Assembly: GCF_008801925.2 (NCBI RefSeq)
Contig: NZ_CP062803.1
Location: forward strand, 1-64,000
Origin: Cupriavidus basilensis
GTDB taxonomy: Bacteria; Pseudomonadota; Gammaproteobacteria; Burkholderiales; Burkholderiaceae
DNA: 64,000 nt
Reading direction: 5' to 3'
This document shows, in pieces, positions 41,561-50,251 of this stretch. Made by a program: the position numbers and the translations under genes. Below the pieces are notes generated by a model. That model did no database searches, was not told the origin of the DNA, and worked only from the letters and a program-made list of their open reading frames with translations. Position 1 is the first letter of the stretch; the number at the start of each line of letters is the position of its first letter.

Positions 41561-42438
41561 TGGACCGCTCCAACGAAATCGTGATGCTTCCGATCGAATC
41601 GATATCCGTCGCCAATCCTCGCGTTCGCAACCGCAGAGTTCACAAGGAGATCACAGAAAATATCCACCGCGTCGGGCTGAAGCGCCCGATCAGCGTAAGG
41701 CGCCTGAATGATGGCAAGTTCGCGCTCATCTGCGGGCAAGGTCGTCTGGAAGCCTATCAAATGCTTGGTCAGTCTGAGATCCCTGCCCTCATAGTCGAAA
41801 CCGATGAGCAGACCGCGCACGTAATGAGCGTGGTGGAAAACGTCGCTCGCCGGAATCCGCGCGCAAGTGAGACGCTAGCACAAGTAGGCGCGCTTCGACA
41901 GCGCGGGTATAGCGATGCGGAGATAGGAAAGAAGATTGGCTGTACGGCGTCGTGGGTCGCCAACATAGCGAATTTGCTCGAGAAGGGAGAGAAGCGGCTT
42001 CTTGCCGCTGCCGAAGCTGGGCATATTCCTCTCTATCTCGCCGTCAATATCTCGCGCGTCAACGATGCGGAGGCGCAGCAACTGCTACTCGACGCCTACA
42101 ACAAGGGCGAACTCAAGGGGAAGAAGGTTAGCGTCGTCCGGCGGATACTTGAGTTGCGCGCGCGCGTTGGCAAGGCTGTGAGTCCAAGCCGTTCCGGCAC
42201 GACATCCCGGAAGCAGCTGAGTCCCGCCGAACTAACGAAGCTCTTCAACCGCGAGGCCGAAAGGCATCGGCTCTTCCAGAAGAAGGCAGAGCTCGCGCAT
42301 CAATCGCTGACGGTTGCCTGCGAGATCTTCAAAGAGCTGTATGCCAATCACGAGTTCGTAGGACTCCTCCGGACAGAAGCTCTTGACAACGTGCCACAGC
42401 CACTTCTGGAAAGCGCGCGTAAGGGAGGTTTGTTGTGA
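41560..42438 (+). CDS. ParB-like protein A1
   Basis: A 292-residue ParB/Spo0J-fold protein. ATG 41560 follows AAGGAGG by seven bases and overlaps the recombinase stop. The N-terminal ParB domain contains PIESISVANPRVRNRR and ICGQGRLEAYQMLG (the GERR-like nucleotide-binding motif reads GQGR), then VVENVARRNP and a KorB/ParB-type helix-turn-helix GYSDAEIGKKIGCTASWVAN. The C-terminus is helical. No parA is present, so plasmid partition is unlikely. It is paralogous to the protein at 44342-45244. Confidence 0.88.
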   Translation: MDRSNEIVMLPIESISVANPRVRNRRVHKEITENIHRVGLKRPISVRRLNDGKFALICGQGRLEAYQMLGQSEIPALIVETDEQTAHVMSVVENVARRNPRASETLAQVGALRQRGYSDAEIGKKIGCTASWVANIANLLEKGEKRLLAAAEAGHIPLYLAVNISRVNDAEAQQLLLDAYNKGELKGKKVSVVRRILELRARVGKAVSPSRSGTTSRKQLSPAELTKLFNREAERHRLFQKKAELAHQSLTVACEIFKELYANHEFVGLLRTEALDNVPQPLLESARKGGLL

Positions 42439-43352
42439 TGGAAAAGGAAAAGCGAAACAAGCCGATTGCTCTCGGCTTCGAGACCACGTGGATCGACATC
42501 CCAGTGTCGAATCTCCGCCCTACGAAGAATGTGCCAGTCTCGATCAAAGACACCGCGAAGTATCGTCAGATACGCTCATCGGTGAAGGCGATAGGCCTTG
42601 TTGAGCCGCTGGTAGTAATACCCTCCGTCGGCCAGGCTGGCTGCTTTTCCATCCTCGACGGACACCTTCGTGCAGAGGCGCTCAGAGAGCTTGGCATTGA
42701 GCGAGCACCATGTCTGATCTCGACCGACGACGAGGCATACACCTACAATAAATGCGTTAGTCGTCTCGCTTCGATTCAAGAGCACAAGATGGTCGTCTTG
42801 GCCTTTGAACGGGGCGCATCCGTCGAACTGCTTAGCGAGGCCCTTGGTATCTCCGTGCAAGCAATCCGTCAGCGGTTCAAGATGCTGGATGGCATCTGCG
42901 ACGAAGCTATCAGCGTCCTCGCCGACAAGCCAGTACCCCACGGTGCGTTCAAGATCCTTCGTCAAATGCAGGCCTTTCGGCAGATCGACGTCGCCAACGC
43001 GATGGTCAATCTCAGTAATTTCTCGATTCGTTTCGCCGAAGCCATGCTCGAATCAACGCCAGTGGAACTGTTAAATGTGGGCGCCAGAAAGAAGGTGGAG
43101 GCCACTAGTTCGACTGAGGCAGTGCAGCGGCTCGAGCGCGAGCTTGCCGTTCTGCATGACGACACAAAGCTGCTGGAGGAGACCTATGGCCCGGACAATC
43201 TTAGGCTCGTTGTCATAAGGAGGTACATTGAGGGTCTGTTGAACAATGCCAAGGTCGTTCGGTGGCTTGCGCAGTATCGCCGCGACTATCTTCAGCAACT
43301 ACAAATTCTCGCTGACTCCGATAGACCGTCCAGAGCGAAGTCGGTAGCCTAG
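42438..43352 (+). CDS. ParB-like protein B1
   Basis: A 304-residue ParB-fold protein of a second subfamily. ATG 42438 (or GTG 42435) follows GGGAGG at 42423-42428 and overlaps the previous stop. Key motifs are SSVKAIGLVEPLVV, LDGHLRAEALRELG (D-G-H-x-R in place of GERR), the conserved DDEAYTYNKCVSRLASIQEH, and an HTH around LLSEALGISVQAIRQRFKML. It is paralogous to 43464-44345. The two ParB types may form a heteromeric complex that directs the recombinase. Confidence 0.87.
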   Translation: MEKEKRNKPIALGFETTWIDIPVSNLRPTKNVPVSIKDTAKYRQIRSSVKAIGLVEPLVVIPSVGQAGCFSILDGHLRAEALRELGIERAPCLISTDDEAYTYNKCVSRLASIQEHKMVVLAFERGASVELLSEALGISVQAIRQRFKMLDGICDEAISVLADKPVPHGAFKILRQMQAFRQIDVANAMVNLSNFSIRFAEAMLESTPVELLNVGARKKVEATSSTEAVQRLERELAVLHDDTKLLEETYGPDNLRLVVIRRYIEGLLNNAKVVRWLAQYRRDYLQQLQILADSDRPSRAKSVA

Positions 43353-43463
43353 GGTTTTCTACGCTCGAGTACGGATCAAGCTCCGATGAGGACGTCAGAG
43401 TCGTCGCCAGCCACACTTCCGCATGAGTGGCACCGTGCGCAGTTGCGGTGACGAGGGAGCGAC

Positions 43464-44345
43464 CTATTGATCCAACGAGACCGTTTGTACAATCATCTCG
43501 AACTCGGCGAGGAGATCAGGCTGTCTCTGGCGAAGGAAGGCGGAAATCGATTCGTTCTCCAGTAACTTCCCCAGGTACCCCTTGGCCAATACAAGATTGA
43601 GAACGTCCTGGCCATATGTCTGTTCGACGAGCTTATATTGTCCCTGCAGATTTCCCATCTCACGCTCCATCTTTCCCATCTGTTCTTGGGTAACACCAGT
43701 CAATTTCTTAGGCTTCTTGCCATTGATCAAAAGTGGAACTGGCGTTGCAACCAGCAGCGCCTCGGCATAGCCCACCGTGAGATTGTTCGCAGAGACCATG
43801 AGCTCGATGCACTCCACTTGTCTGGTAGGCTTCATCTTCCGAATTGCACGCGACAACTCTGGTGAGAATTGGCGATCCTTGAGTAGCTCAGTCGCCTCGG
43901 GGCAGATCCCATTGAGAAGGGTGATCTTCTTCTGGATATGAGAGACGTCGACGCTCAATGCTTTGGCCAGACGCTCTGGAGAGACGCCGCGGTCGATGGC
44001 GCGTCGAAGCATGAGGTGCTCTTGGATCGTGGACAGCCGATTGATGCGGTTGTTATACGTGTACATTTCGTCATCTGTAGCGACGAGGCAAGATGCCTCA
44101 ACGTAACCCAGGTCGCGGAGTGCAATGAGTCTAATGTGGCCGTCGAGCAGGACATGTTGCCCTGACTGTTGGTTCGCGGCAGTTACCGTAAGGGGTTCAA
44201 TGAGGCCGATCTCTTCTATCGAAGATTTGATTTGTTTGAATTTCCGAGAGATCCCTATCCCGTCAGGCGGTCTCCGAGATGGAAGGATGCAGACGACTGG
44301 GACGCTGAGTGGTTCCGGTATAAACCCAAGGGTGATGCCGCTCAT
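43464..44345 (-). CDS. ParB-like protein B2
   Basis: A 293-residue paralogue of B1 on the opposite strand. Shared motifs: SSIEEIGLIEPLTV, LDGHIRLIALRDLG, DDEMYTYNNRINRLSTIQEH and KALSVDVSHIQKKITLLNGI. Its start overlaps the A2 stop by ATGA (44342-44345). It converges with B1 across only 111 bp (43353-43463), where no clear terminator was found. Confidence 0.87.
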   Translation of the reverse strand: MSGITLGFIPEPLSVPVVCILPSRRPPDGIGISRKFKQIKSSIEEIGLIEPLTVTAANQQSGQHVLLDGHIRLIALRDLGYVEASCLVATDDEMYTYNNRINRLSTIQEHLMLRRAIDRGVSPERLAKALSVDVSHIQKKITLLNGICPEATELLKDRQFSPELSRAIRKMKPTRQVECIELMVSANNLTVGYAEALLVATPVPLLINGKKPKKLTGVTQEQMGKMEREMGNLQGQYKLVEQTYGQDVLNLVLAKGYLGKLLENESISAFLRQRQPDLLAEFEMIVQTVSLDQ

Positions 44346-45244
44346 GAAAGGCTCCCGCCGGGCCAGACCCGCTCGGACAGATATTTCGGCAAGGTGGCCA
44401 AGTCCTCGGCTCGAAGGAGATTCACAAAGTTCTCATCCACAAACAGCTGACGAAGCGCACCTATTACAAAAAGAAGGCGTTGCTGCGCGAATTCCGCTTT
44501 TCTTACAATCGCCTTTTGGCGCTCAACCTCGTTCTGATACGTGCGCACAAGGCTTGAGCTGGTGACATCGCTCATCTTGCGCGGCATCCTGTGCGCTGCT
44601 GATCTTCCCAGAGTCTGCCTCCGTTCGATGACGCGGCGGGCGTCCATCAACTGCTTTCCGCGGAGTTTTCCGGATTCATACGCCTCTTGTAGTGCCGCTT
44701 GGACGGCCTTGTCGTCGTCACCGGCGCCCACAATCGTCAGGGCGGCATTGAGCGGAATGCTTCCTTTCTCAACAGCTACAAGAAGGCGTTCTTCGCCCTG
44801 CTGCAACAGGGTGAGTATCCCCTGGACGTACTGCTGGGTAAGGCCGGTTTTCTCGGCGATGGTTTTTGGGGTGTACCCCTGGTCGTGCAGTTGTCTTATG
44901 CCAGACAGTAGCTCCAGGGACCTGCACTGGCGCCGCGCTATGTTCTCCGTAAGACTCATGAGAAACGCATCCTCGTCACTCACGTGAACAACAAGCGCAG
45001 GAATTGTTGTCTCCCCGAGTGAGCGGAATGCCTTGAGTCTCCCCTCGCCGCATACGAGCATGTATCGCTCATCTCCGTTTGCGCCCGCACGCGGTGTGAC
45101 GGTGATGGGCTTCTTAAGTCCTATTAATTTGATGTTGCCGACTATCTCTTCGAAGACGCGGCCGTTTCGTTCCCGGGGATTGAGGACCTGGACCCGATCA
45201 ATGGGGATCATCCGGACTTCACCGGGTTGTCGCTTCTCGATCAT
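44342..45244 (-). CDS. ParB-like protein A2
   Basis: A 300-residue paralogue of A1: PIDRVQVLNPRERNGR, VCGEGRLKAFRSLG, LTENIARRQCRSLELL, and HTH GYTPKTIAEKTGLTQQYVQG. It overlaps both neighbours by ATGA (44342-44345 and 45241-45244), so the recombinase and both ParB-like proteins are translationally coupled. Sequence divergence from A1 shows that the duplication is old or that the cassettes were acquired separately. Confidence 0.88.
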   Translation of the reverse strand: MIEKRQPGEVRMIPIDRVQVLNPRERNGRVFEEIVGNIKLIGLKKPITVTPRAGANGDERYMLVCGEGRLKAFRSLGETTIPALVVHVSDEDAFLMSLTENIARRQCRSLELLSGIRQLHDQGYTPKTIAEKTGLTQQYVQGILTLLQQGEERLLVAVEKGSIPLNAALTIVGAGDDDKAVQAALQEAYESGKLRGKQLMDARRVIERRQTLGRSAAHRMPRKMSDVTSSSLVRTYQNEVERQKAIVRKAEFAQQRLLFVIGALRQLFVDENFVNLLRAEDLATLPKYLSERVWPGGSLS

Positions 45245-46824
45245 GCTGACCTCCGAACCTTCGCGCGAGCTGCCATTCCATACAAGTAATCAAGCGTGTC
45301 AAATCTGTAGCTCTCGAACTCAACCGGGTTCCGGTCGGCTAGGTTGATGCGCGGCCGACAGAAGTCGAGCCTCGGGAGCAAGTAGTAGTCCAAGGGGGCT
45401 GCGTTTGCATGATCCAATCTCACCGCGACTGTGATATCCGGCACTAAGCTTGTATCGAATCGCACCTTCCAGTGGCTATGCCCGTTCTCATGGGCTTGGC
45501 AGCGCGCCAGGACGAGCGAGGCACTGAATTCTCGGTTCACGGTGAGCATATCGGTCGCAGGGTCACGAGTCACCGCACCGCCGAGAGCGGCAATCTGTTC
45601 CTCCGTTTGTGCCACGATTTCGGGATGGAGGCGCCTGAGGAAGCGGTTCGTTTCCACATATCGATAGTCCCGATCTGGAGTAAATCCAACTGTTTGGTAG
45701 GCGCGAATGAGGCTGCCGAAGCGATACACATAGACAGAGGTGGATGGCATGCCTTCGGTCTCATCGATGACCAGGCCGGAAAGGAAGCCGCGGCTTCTGT
45801 AGAGAGACCGCAACCGTTCGATCAGCTCATCATCCGTGTAACGCCGGGCCCGTGCGCGCATAATTCCCTGGGCCGTGTAGAAGATGTCGCTGGGCACTAT
45901 TGAGTCAAAGGCGTGTTCCTTTCGTATCCACATGTCTGGCGTGTTCGAGACCCGCATCTTCTTCAGCTTGAAGGAAACGCGGTTGTACACATTGTTGCCG
46001 ATGTATTTCTCGTTCGTTAGTACCTCCCTAACAGTGGCACGGCTCCAGGCACGGCCAAGCTCGGTTTGGATCCGCATGCCGTTCAGTCGCGCGGCGATTT
46101 CATATTCGTTCAGTGCCTCATCAATGAACCAAGCGTAGATGAGATTGACCGTGCGGACCTCGCTGTCCGGGCCAGGCATCAGGATGACGCGGTCGGTCTG
46201 CAGGCTTTTGTGCTCTCCTCGTTCAAGAGGCCCTTTCATGATTCCGTGTTGGTCGACGAGTACTCGGCGGAGTCCGTATCCCGCAGGGCCGCCTTGTCTG
46301 AATCCGAGCTCGATCAATCGGCACTGGCCGGCGAAGACTTTGGCTGACAGCTCTCGACTGTACTCGCCCGCCATGGCGCGCTTGACGCCTTTGACTATCG
46401 TCGAAACGGGAGATCCATCGTTCTCGAACTGTTCCGCGCAATAGGCGACCTGAAGGCCGGCGCGCCGACAGATGTACTCGTAGTAGGCGCTTTCATCTGC
46501 ATCCTGGAATCTCCCCCAACGGCTGACGTCGTACACCAGAATCACCTTGAAGTCGGCTGTGCCGGCCTCCACGTCGCGGATCAGGTCTTGAAGCGCTTGG
46601 CGCCCGTCGATCCGTAGGCCACTTTTTCCTTCGTCAGCATAGGTTCGAACAATCTCGAAACCTCGCCGGCTTGCATACTCCCGGATCTTGTCTCGCTGGT
46701 TCTCCGTTGAATACTGCTGATGCTCGGTCGACATGCGAACGTACTCGGCGGCCCGTAATCCCGCCGTTTGCGCCATCGCGCCCATGTGTTGGTTGTCCGT
46801 CTGCATGATCTTGACCCACCGCAT
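45241..46824 (-). CDS. Large serine recombinase 2
   Basis: A 527-residue protein (or 521 from ATG 46806, MQTDNQHMG). Catalytic start EYVRMSTEHQQYSTENQ, then YDVSRWGRFQD, EYSRELSAKVFAG, and TNEKYIGNNVYNRVSFKLKK. It aligns with recombinase 1 throughout, very closely in the catalytic domain. It is followed by A2 and B2 with ATGA overlaps and preceded by a zinc-ribbon gene in the same orientation. Its target sites are unknown. Confidence 0.92.
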   Translation of the reverse strand: MRWVKIMQTDNQHMGAMAQTAGLRAAEYVRMSTEHQQYSTENQRDKIREYASRRGFEIVRTYADEGKSGLRIDGRQALQDLIRDVEAGTADFKVILVYDVSRWGRFQDADESAYYEYICRRAGLQVAYCAEQFENDGSPVSTIVKGVKRAMAGEYSRELSAKVFAGQCRLIELGFRQGGPAGYGLRRVLVDQHGIMKGPLERGEHKSLQTDRVILMPGPDSEVRTVNLIYAWFIDEALNEYEIAARLNGMRIQTELGRAWSRATVREVLTNEKYIGNNVYNRVSFKLKKMRVSNTPDMWIRKEHAFDSIVPSDIFYTAQGIMRARARRYTDDELIERLRSLYRSRGFLSGLVIDETEGMPSTSVYVYRFGSLIRAYQTVGFTPDRDYRYVETNRFLRRLHPEIVAQTEEQIAALGGAVTRDPATDMLTVNREFSASLVLARCQAHENGHSHWKVRFDTSLVPDITVAVRLDHANAAPLDYYLLPRLDFCRPRINLADRNPVEFESYRFDTLDYLYGMAARAKVRRSA

Positions 46825-46927
46825 TCAAATCGGGGCCTCGCTTCCCCCTGCAATGCTCCGATCTCCACTCGGGAGATCGCTGGGGGCGCGCACACAGACA
46901 AACTTAGCAGCTGTCGTGCTCCTGCGT

Positions 46928-47098
46928 GACACGTCATCTCTTTGCAATCGTGATCTGGTCTGCTCCCGGCCGCGCCAGGACTGTAATTCGGACTATCCAC
47001 GAGTCCATCTTTGCAATCAGTCCGGAGGACGCGGGAGCGAGCGCGTAAAGGCCAGAGGGTACGGCTGTCAGGTTCCGCCACGCGTCCATCTTTGCAAT
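46928..47098. repeat. Three spaced repeats within the zinc-ribbon gene
   Basis: CCACG(A/C)GTCCATCTTTGCAA (plus-strand reading) occurs at 46997-47017 and 47078-47098, differing at one base over 21. A weaker third copy ending CTCTTTGCAAT lies at 46928-46948. Spacing is 69 and 81 bp. They could be recombinase or ParB binding sites, or a simple coding duplication. Confidence 0.5.
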
Positions 47099-47383
47099 GC
47101 GTCGCCTTACGTTTCGGCGCCGCTGCTGTTCTCGGTTTCGATCGCTGTAGGCTGGGTGTCGGATGCGATACAACCGCCAATAGTCCGCATGATCTGAGGC
47201 CCACACGCGCTGCGCCCGGGCTTGGTTCTCCCGGTAATCGGCGTCGGTGCGCAGCCGCTGTCGCTGCCATTCGCGACGCCGTTGCCGCTGGCACTCCGGG
47301 GACGGACAGAAGCGCTGGCCAGGCGTCTGAGGGCGAACTTCGAAAGGCAGTCCGCACGCTGGGCACTGCCGGATGGCTTTCAT
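46934..47383 (-). CDS. Zinc-ribbon protein preceding recombinase 2
   Basis: A 149-residue basic protein. ATG 47383 (MKAIRQCPACGLPFEV) has a GGGGAG site seven bases upstream. CPAC and CPSPEC form a zinc ribbon, followed by a very basic helix (RQRRREWQRQRLR) that should bind DNA. The C-terminal part repeats IAKMD-A/S-W (RRIAKMDAW, GLIAKMDSW, then ITIAKR), encoded by near-identical DNA repeats. It probably belongs to the recombinase-2 operon (109 bp upstream). No counterpart lies in front of recombinase 1. Confidence 0.6.
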   Translation of the reverse strand: MKAIRQCPACGLPFEVRPQTPGQRFCPSPECQRQRRREWQRQRLRTDADYRENQARAQRVWASDHADYWRLYRIRHPAYSDRNREQQRRRNVRRRIAKMDAWRNLTAVPSGLYALAPASSGLIAKMDSWIVRITVLARPGADQITIAKR

Positions 47384-47455
47384 GCGCTTGCTCCCCACCG
47401 GCCGCGAACCGGAAGCGATGACGAGGGTCGCGAGCGTCTACCCCGCTCGGGCGCT

Positions 47456-47500
47456 GTTAGCTAACTAGATACTTAAAAAGTGCTCTAGAAGCTATCTAGT
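47456..47500. promoter_or_regulatory. CTAG-rich inverted repeat upstream of the zinc-ribbon/recombinase-2 operon
   Basis: GTTAGCTAAC is a perfect palindrome (47456-47465). ACTAGATA (47464-47471) and TATCTAGT (47493-47500) form a perfect inverted repeat with a 21-bp spacer that holds another CTAG (47485-47488). It lies 73-117 bp upstream of the zinc-ribbon start, where an operator or a ParB or recombinase site would be expected. Confidence 0.4.
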
Positions 47501-47631
47501 GATTCTGCGAGGTTCGGTACGCGTTGTCAGCTCGATCCCTACGAAAGGAACCAGGTCAGAAGGGCGTTCGTAGGGACGGGGGAAGTGCAATGGCGATGTC
47601 TGCGATGTGATTTTTGGGGCACCTGCACGAC

Positions 47632-47835
47632 GGTCCAGCTAAATCAGGCTCGAGTTCACTGCAGTCCAGCCAATTCCGGTTCTTTTGCGCGGGACCCGTG
47701 CCGAAGAATCTTTTCAAGTGCTTGATTTACTTAGAGTCGTAGTCCAGCGATCTCCGGTTTCGCACACAGTTGACAGAGAAAGTGAAAATTTCGACAGGTT
47801 AGTGAAAATTCATTGACGCAGTTAGTGAAAATTTC
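47632..47835 (-). mobile_element. Insertion-sequence terminus remnant (right island border)
   Basis: Reading on the minus strand, motifs like those after gyrB recur: CCGGAGATCGCTGGACTAC (47739-47757), CCGGAATTGGCTGGACTGC (47661-47679) and a partial copy (47632-47648). Outside them, AGTGAAAATT occurs three times (47781, 47801 and 47824; spacing 20 and 23 bp). Multiple end repeats of this kind fit IS21-like or related element termini. The element interrupts the 3' end of the PLD-fold gene. No transposase remains here. The rest of 47384-47730 holds the CTAG-rich inverted repeat and no gene. Confidence 0.6.
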
Positions 47836-49572
47836 CAAGGAGGGGCGTAGCGGCCGCTTATTTTCGAGAGCGCCCACAGATCCATCAACCGATGCACTCG
47901 ACGTGGCGTGACAATGACCCTGCATTCGTATGACGGGGTTTTCGTCGCGTGCGGCGTGAGCGAGTGCCGCCGGGTCTTCCTCCACTGCCGGCGGATCTCC
48001 CGGCATATACTCGCCCGGATCCCGATCCAGGGGCAGGTCCGCGCCGAGGTAGTGGTACATCCAGTCTTCGGCGGTGGGGAAGACGTACCGCTCGCGCTGC
48101 TCGAACAACTGCGCTGAATGCCGGAATGGCAAGTAATGAAAGAGCGACGGATCGGCGCGCAGGCTGAATCGCAAGTTTCGACCGCCTAGCAGGCACCTCG
48201 CCAGCAGGGAACGTTCCAAAGGTTGCGATCGTCCGTCGTCAAAGCGCAATACGGTAGCGCCCCAGATGACCTCGTAGGCCGCGAGCCGGTCTAGCTCATC
48301 GGGAGCCGCCTTCACGAAGAAGGCCATCTCCTCGGACGTCTCTGCCTCGCGCAACTCGATACCTTGCACAAAGTCCGGATAGCCGGCGAGCGGAACATAG
48401 TCGTCATCGTCGTCGGTGGGTGGCGTAGCCACAGGGGTCGAGACGGGCAACTCTTTGAAGCGGTCGGCCGCCTCGGCGCAAAGGCTGCGGCGCAGGCTCT
48501 CCAGCAATGCGTCCATGTTTCCGCGATACGGCCGGGCAACGCCCAGCTCGTGATTGCCGCCACACCAGGCCTTGCGGGTGAAGTTTCCGCTGCCGAGATA
48601 CACCAGCGCATCATTGCCCCGCGCCAGGATCAGAATTTTGGCGTGCAATTTGCGGCCGATGGCGTGATCTGCAATATCGTTTGACTGGTTTGCTTGCGCG
48701 ATGCGTGCTAGCTCCTGATCAGAGATTTTCTTCGGGATGAGGAAGAGCCGTGTCGAGGTCGCGCCGTGAAAGTGGCGCTGGCAGAGGTATTCCGAGACCG
48801 TCTCGTCGGTGACGACATCGAGTCGTGTCAACTGCGGGAACGTGTCATGCACATCGTCGATCAACATGCGGCCTTCGATCGTCCTGTCGAAGAACGGAGA
48901 TACGACAATGGCCCGTTCAGGCGGCGCGTGAATGCCGAATGTCTCGCTCCACCGCTGCGCGAGCGACGCGAGAGCGTGCTGCGCGTCATAGCCCTGGTGG
49001 ATCAACGTGGCGCGGCCGGTGTCGGGAAGATCCTTCCAGCGGCTAAGGCGCCGGTCGACTTCCTCCAGGGCTGCAGCGAGCGAAGTGGAGTCGAACGACG
49101 CGTAGCCCTTTCGCAGGACACCCAGGAATTCGGCCAGCAGCGCTCGATCGTCGGTTTCCTTGTCGGTCCAGCAGAAGGTGTCGAACACCTCGCGATTGGA
49201 AAAAAGTCCAGATCGCGTCAGATTCATCGAACCGAGTGCCAGGTGGACGCAGGACCTGGTCACCACAAGATATGCCTTCGGGTGATGGCAGGTATACGCC
49301 GGCATCCGTACCGGCAGCAATTCCATGAAGTGCGGCAATCGCAAATCGGCGCGGGTTTTGCGCGCATCGTAGATCATGACGGGCACGGTCTGGGCGATCC
49401 GCGCCAGATGCGTCATGCGTGGCTCGAACTGCTTGCCAAGCGGCTGTAGTGCACTCAGGTTCAGTACCTGCTCGTCGTCGAACTCGTAGCTCAGCACGAC
49501 GATAGGTGTCCCTAAGTAACGGGAAGAAACCAGTGTAGTGTTGCTCTCCCTTCGCCTTGTCCGGCATGTCAT
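47731..49572 (-). CDS. Phospholipase-D-fold (HKD) protein, 3' end replaced by insertion-sequence DNA
   Basis: A 613-residue frame with two PLD phosphodiesterase motifs: HHPKAYLVVTRSCVHLALGS followed by MNLTRSGLFSNRE, and LHAKILILARGNDALVYLGS followed by GNFTRKAW. Two HKD motifs make one active site, typical of PLD nucleases or lipases linked to defence helicases. After about residue 570 the reading passes into repeat DNA (EIFTNCVNEFSLTCRNF is encoded by AGTGAAAATT repeats), so the native C-terminus is lost. The N-terminus is uncertain: the first 20 or so residues overlap the upstream frame. Confidence 0.7.
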   Translation of the reverse strand: MTCRTRRRESNTTLVSSRYLGTPIVVLSYEFDDEQVLNLSALQPLGKQFEPRMTHLARIAQTVPVMIYDARKTRADLRLPHFMELLPVRMPAYTCHHPKAYLVVTRSCVHLALGSMNLTRSGLFSNREVFDTFCWTDKETDDRALLAEFLGVLRKGYASFDSTSLAAALEEVDRRLSRWKDLPDTGRATLIHQGYDAQHALASLAQRWSETFGIHAPPERAIVVSPFFDRTIEGRMLIDDVHDTFPQLTRLDVVTDETVSEYLCQRHFHGATSTRLFLIPKKISDQELARIAQANQSNDIADHAIGRKLHAKILILARGNDALVYLGSGNFTRKAWCGGNHELGVARPYRGNMDALLESLRRSLCAEAADRFKELPVSTPVATPPTDDDDDYVPLAGYPDFVQGIELREAETSEEMAFFVKAAPDELDRLAAYEVIWGATVLRFDDGRSQPLERSLLARCLLGGRNLRFSLRADPSLFHYLPFRHSAQLFEQRERYVFPTAEDWMYHYLGADLPLDRDPGEYMPGDPPAVEEDPAALAHAARDENPVIRMQGHCHATSSASVDGSVGALENKRPLRPSLEIFTNCVNEFSLTCRNFHFLCQLCAKPEIAGLRL

Positions 49573-50251
49573 CGAATTTCAGGGGCGCTTCCCAGAGTTG
49601 CGCCGTCCGCGGGTTCCTGGCACACCAGTCACCGATGACTGCCTTCCACGTTTTTTGTTCTCGGGATGAACTGGGGGCGGTGATACCAAAATCCTTTCCG
49701 AATGTCTCCATCTCGTCTTGAGCGATGGTCGCCGCGTTGGTCCAGCGCGTCAATGCGTCACGGAGCGGAGCGGTCGGACGTCGGGAGGAGAAGCCGTCCG
49801 CCAGCGCGGTGCCATGTGGCAGCAGGCGTCTGCCGGTCTTGTCGACAAGCCCCCAGCTGACTGCGGCGCTGGTGTAGTGACCGAGCGTGCCATACGAGAG
49901 TCGCTGATAGATGGAATGCCGCTTTGGAATCGCCGAAAGCTGTATGTCGCCCTCACAAAGCTCTTTGTACTTGGTGATATTGATCACCGGATCGTCCACT
50001 TTCGCGTTTGCGATGCCCCAGAAGAGCTCCAGCACACGGAACCGCCGGGCGAAATCCGCAGTGTCGCCATGTCCCTCTTCGGCAAGGACCTGGAGGAAGC
50101 AACATAGCGCGCTGAGGTACGACGGGCGCAACGTCAGGACCGTGAACTGTGGAAACAGCAGGTCTTGCAACGTGCCGGCGGGACGGCGAAAACCCAATGG
50201 ATCGGTGGCCTGTGCCGCCCGATCCAATACGACGTATTCCGTGAACTTCAT
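49043..50251 (-). CDS. Unrecognised protein upstream of the PLD-fold gene; 3' part probably frameshifted
   Basis: ATG 50251 starts MKFTEYVVLDRAAQATDPLG. About 230 residues look genuine (PAGTLQDLLFPQFTVLTLRP, FRVLELFWGIANAKVDD, YGTLGHYTSAAVSWGLVD, ending near HYTGFFPLLRDTY at about 49510). The frame then stays open to 49043, but only as an Arg-rich shadow of the PLD-fold gene. The native stop was probably lost by a small indel near 49490-49520. No family was recognised. With the PLD gene it seems to form a two-gene operon divergent from a WYL regulator, a common defence-locus layout. Confidence 0.5.
   Translation of the reverse strand: MKFTEYVVLDRAAQATDPLGFRRPAGTLQDLLFPQFTVLTLRPSYLSALCCFLQVLAEEGHGDTADFARRFRVLELFWGIANAKVDDPVINITKYKELCEGDIQLSAIPKRHSIYQRLSYGTLGHYTSAAVSWGLVDKTGRRLLPHGTALADGFSSRRPTAPLRDALTRWTNAATIAQDEMETFGKDFGITAPSSSREQKTWKAVIGDWCARNPRTAQLWEAPLKFDDMPDKAKGEQHYTGFFPLLRDTYRRAELRVRRRAGTEPECTTAAWQAVRATHDASGADRPDRARHDLRCAQNPRRFAIAALHGIAAGTDAGVYLPSPEGISCGDQVLRPPGTRFDESDAIWTFFQSRGVRHLLLDRQGNRRSSAAGRIPGCPAKGLRVVRLHFARCSPGGSRPAP

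Noticed and set aside
41560..45244. Plasmid partition locus
   Set aside because: Four ParB-like proteins are present, but there is no ParA ATPase, no replication gene and no clear parS array. All are coupled to recombinases instead.
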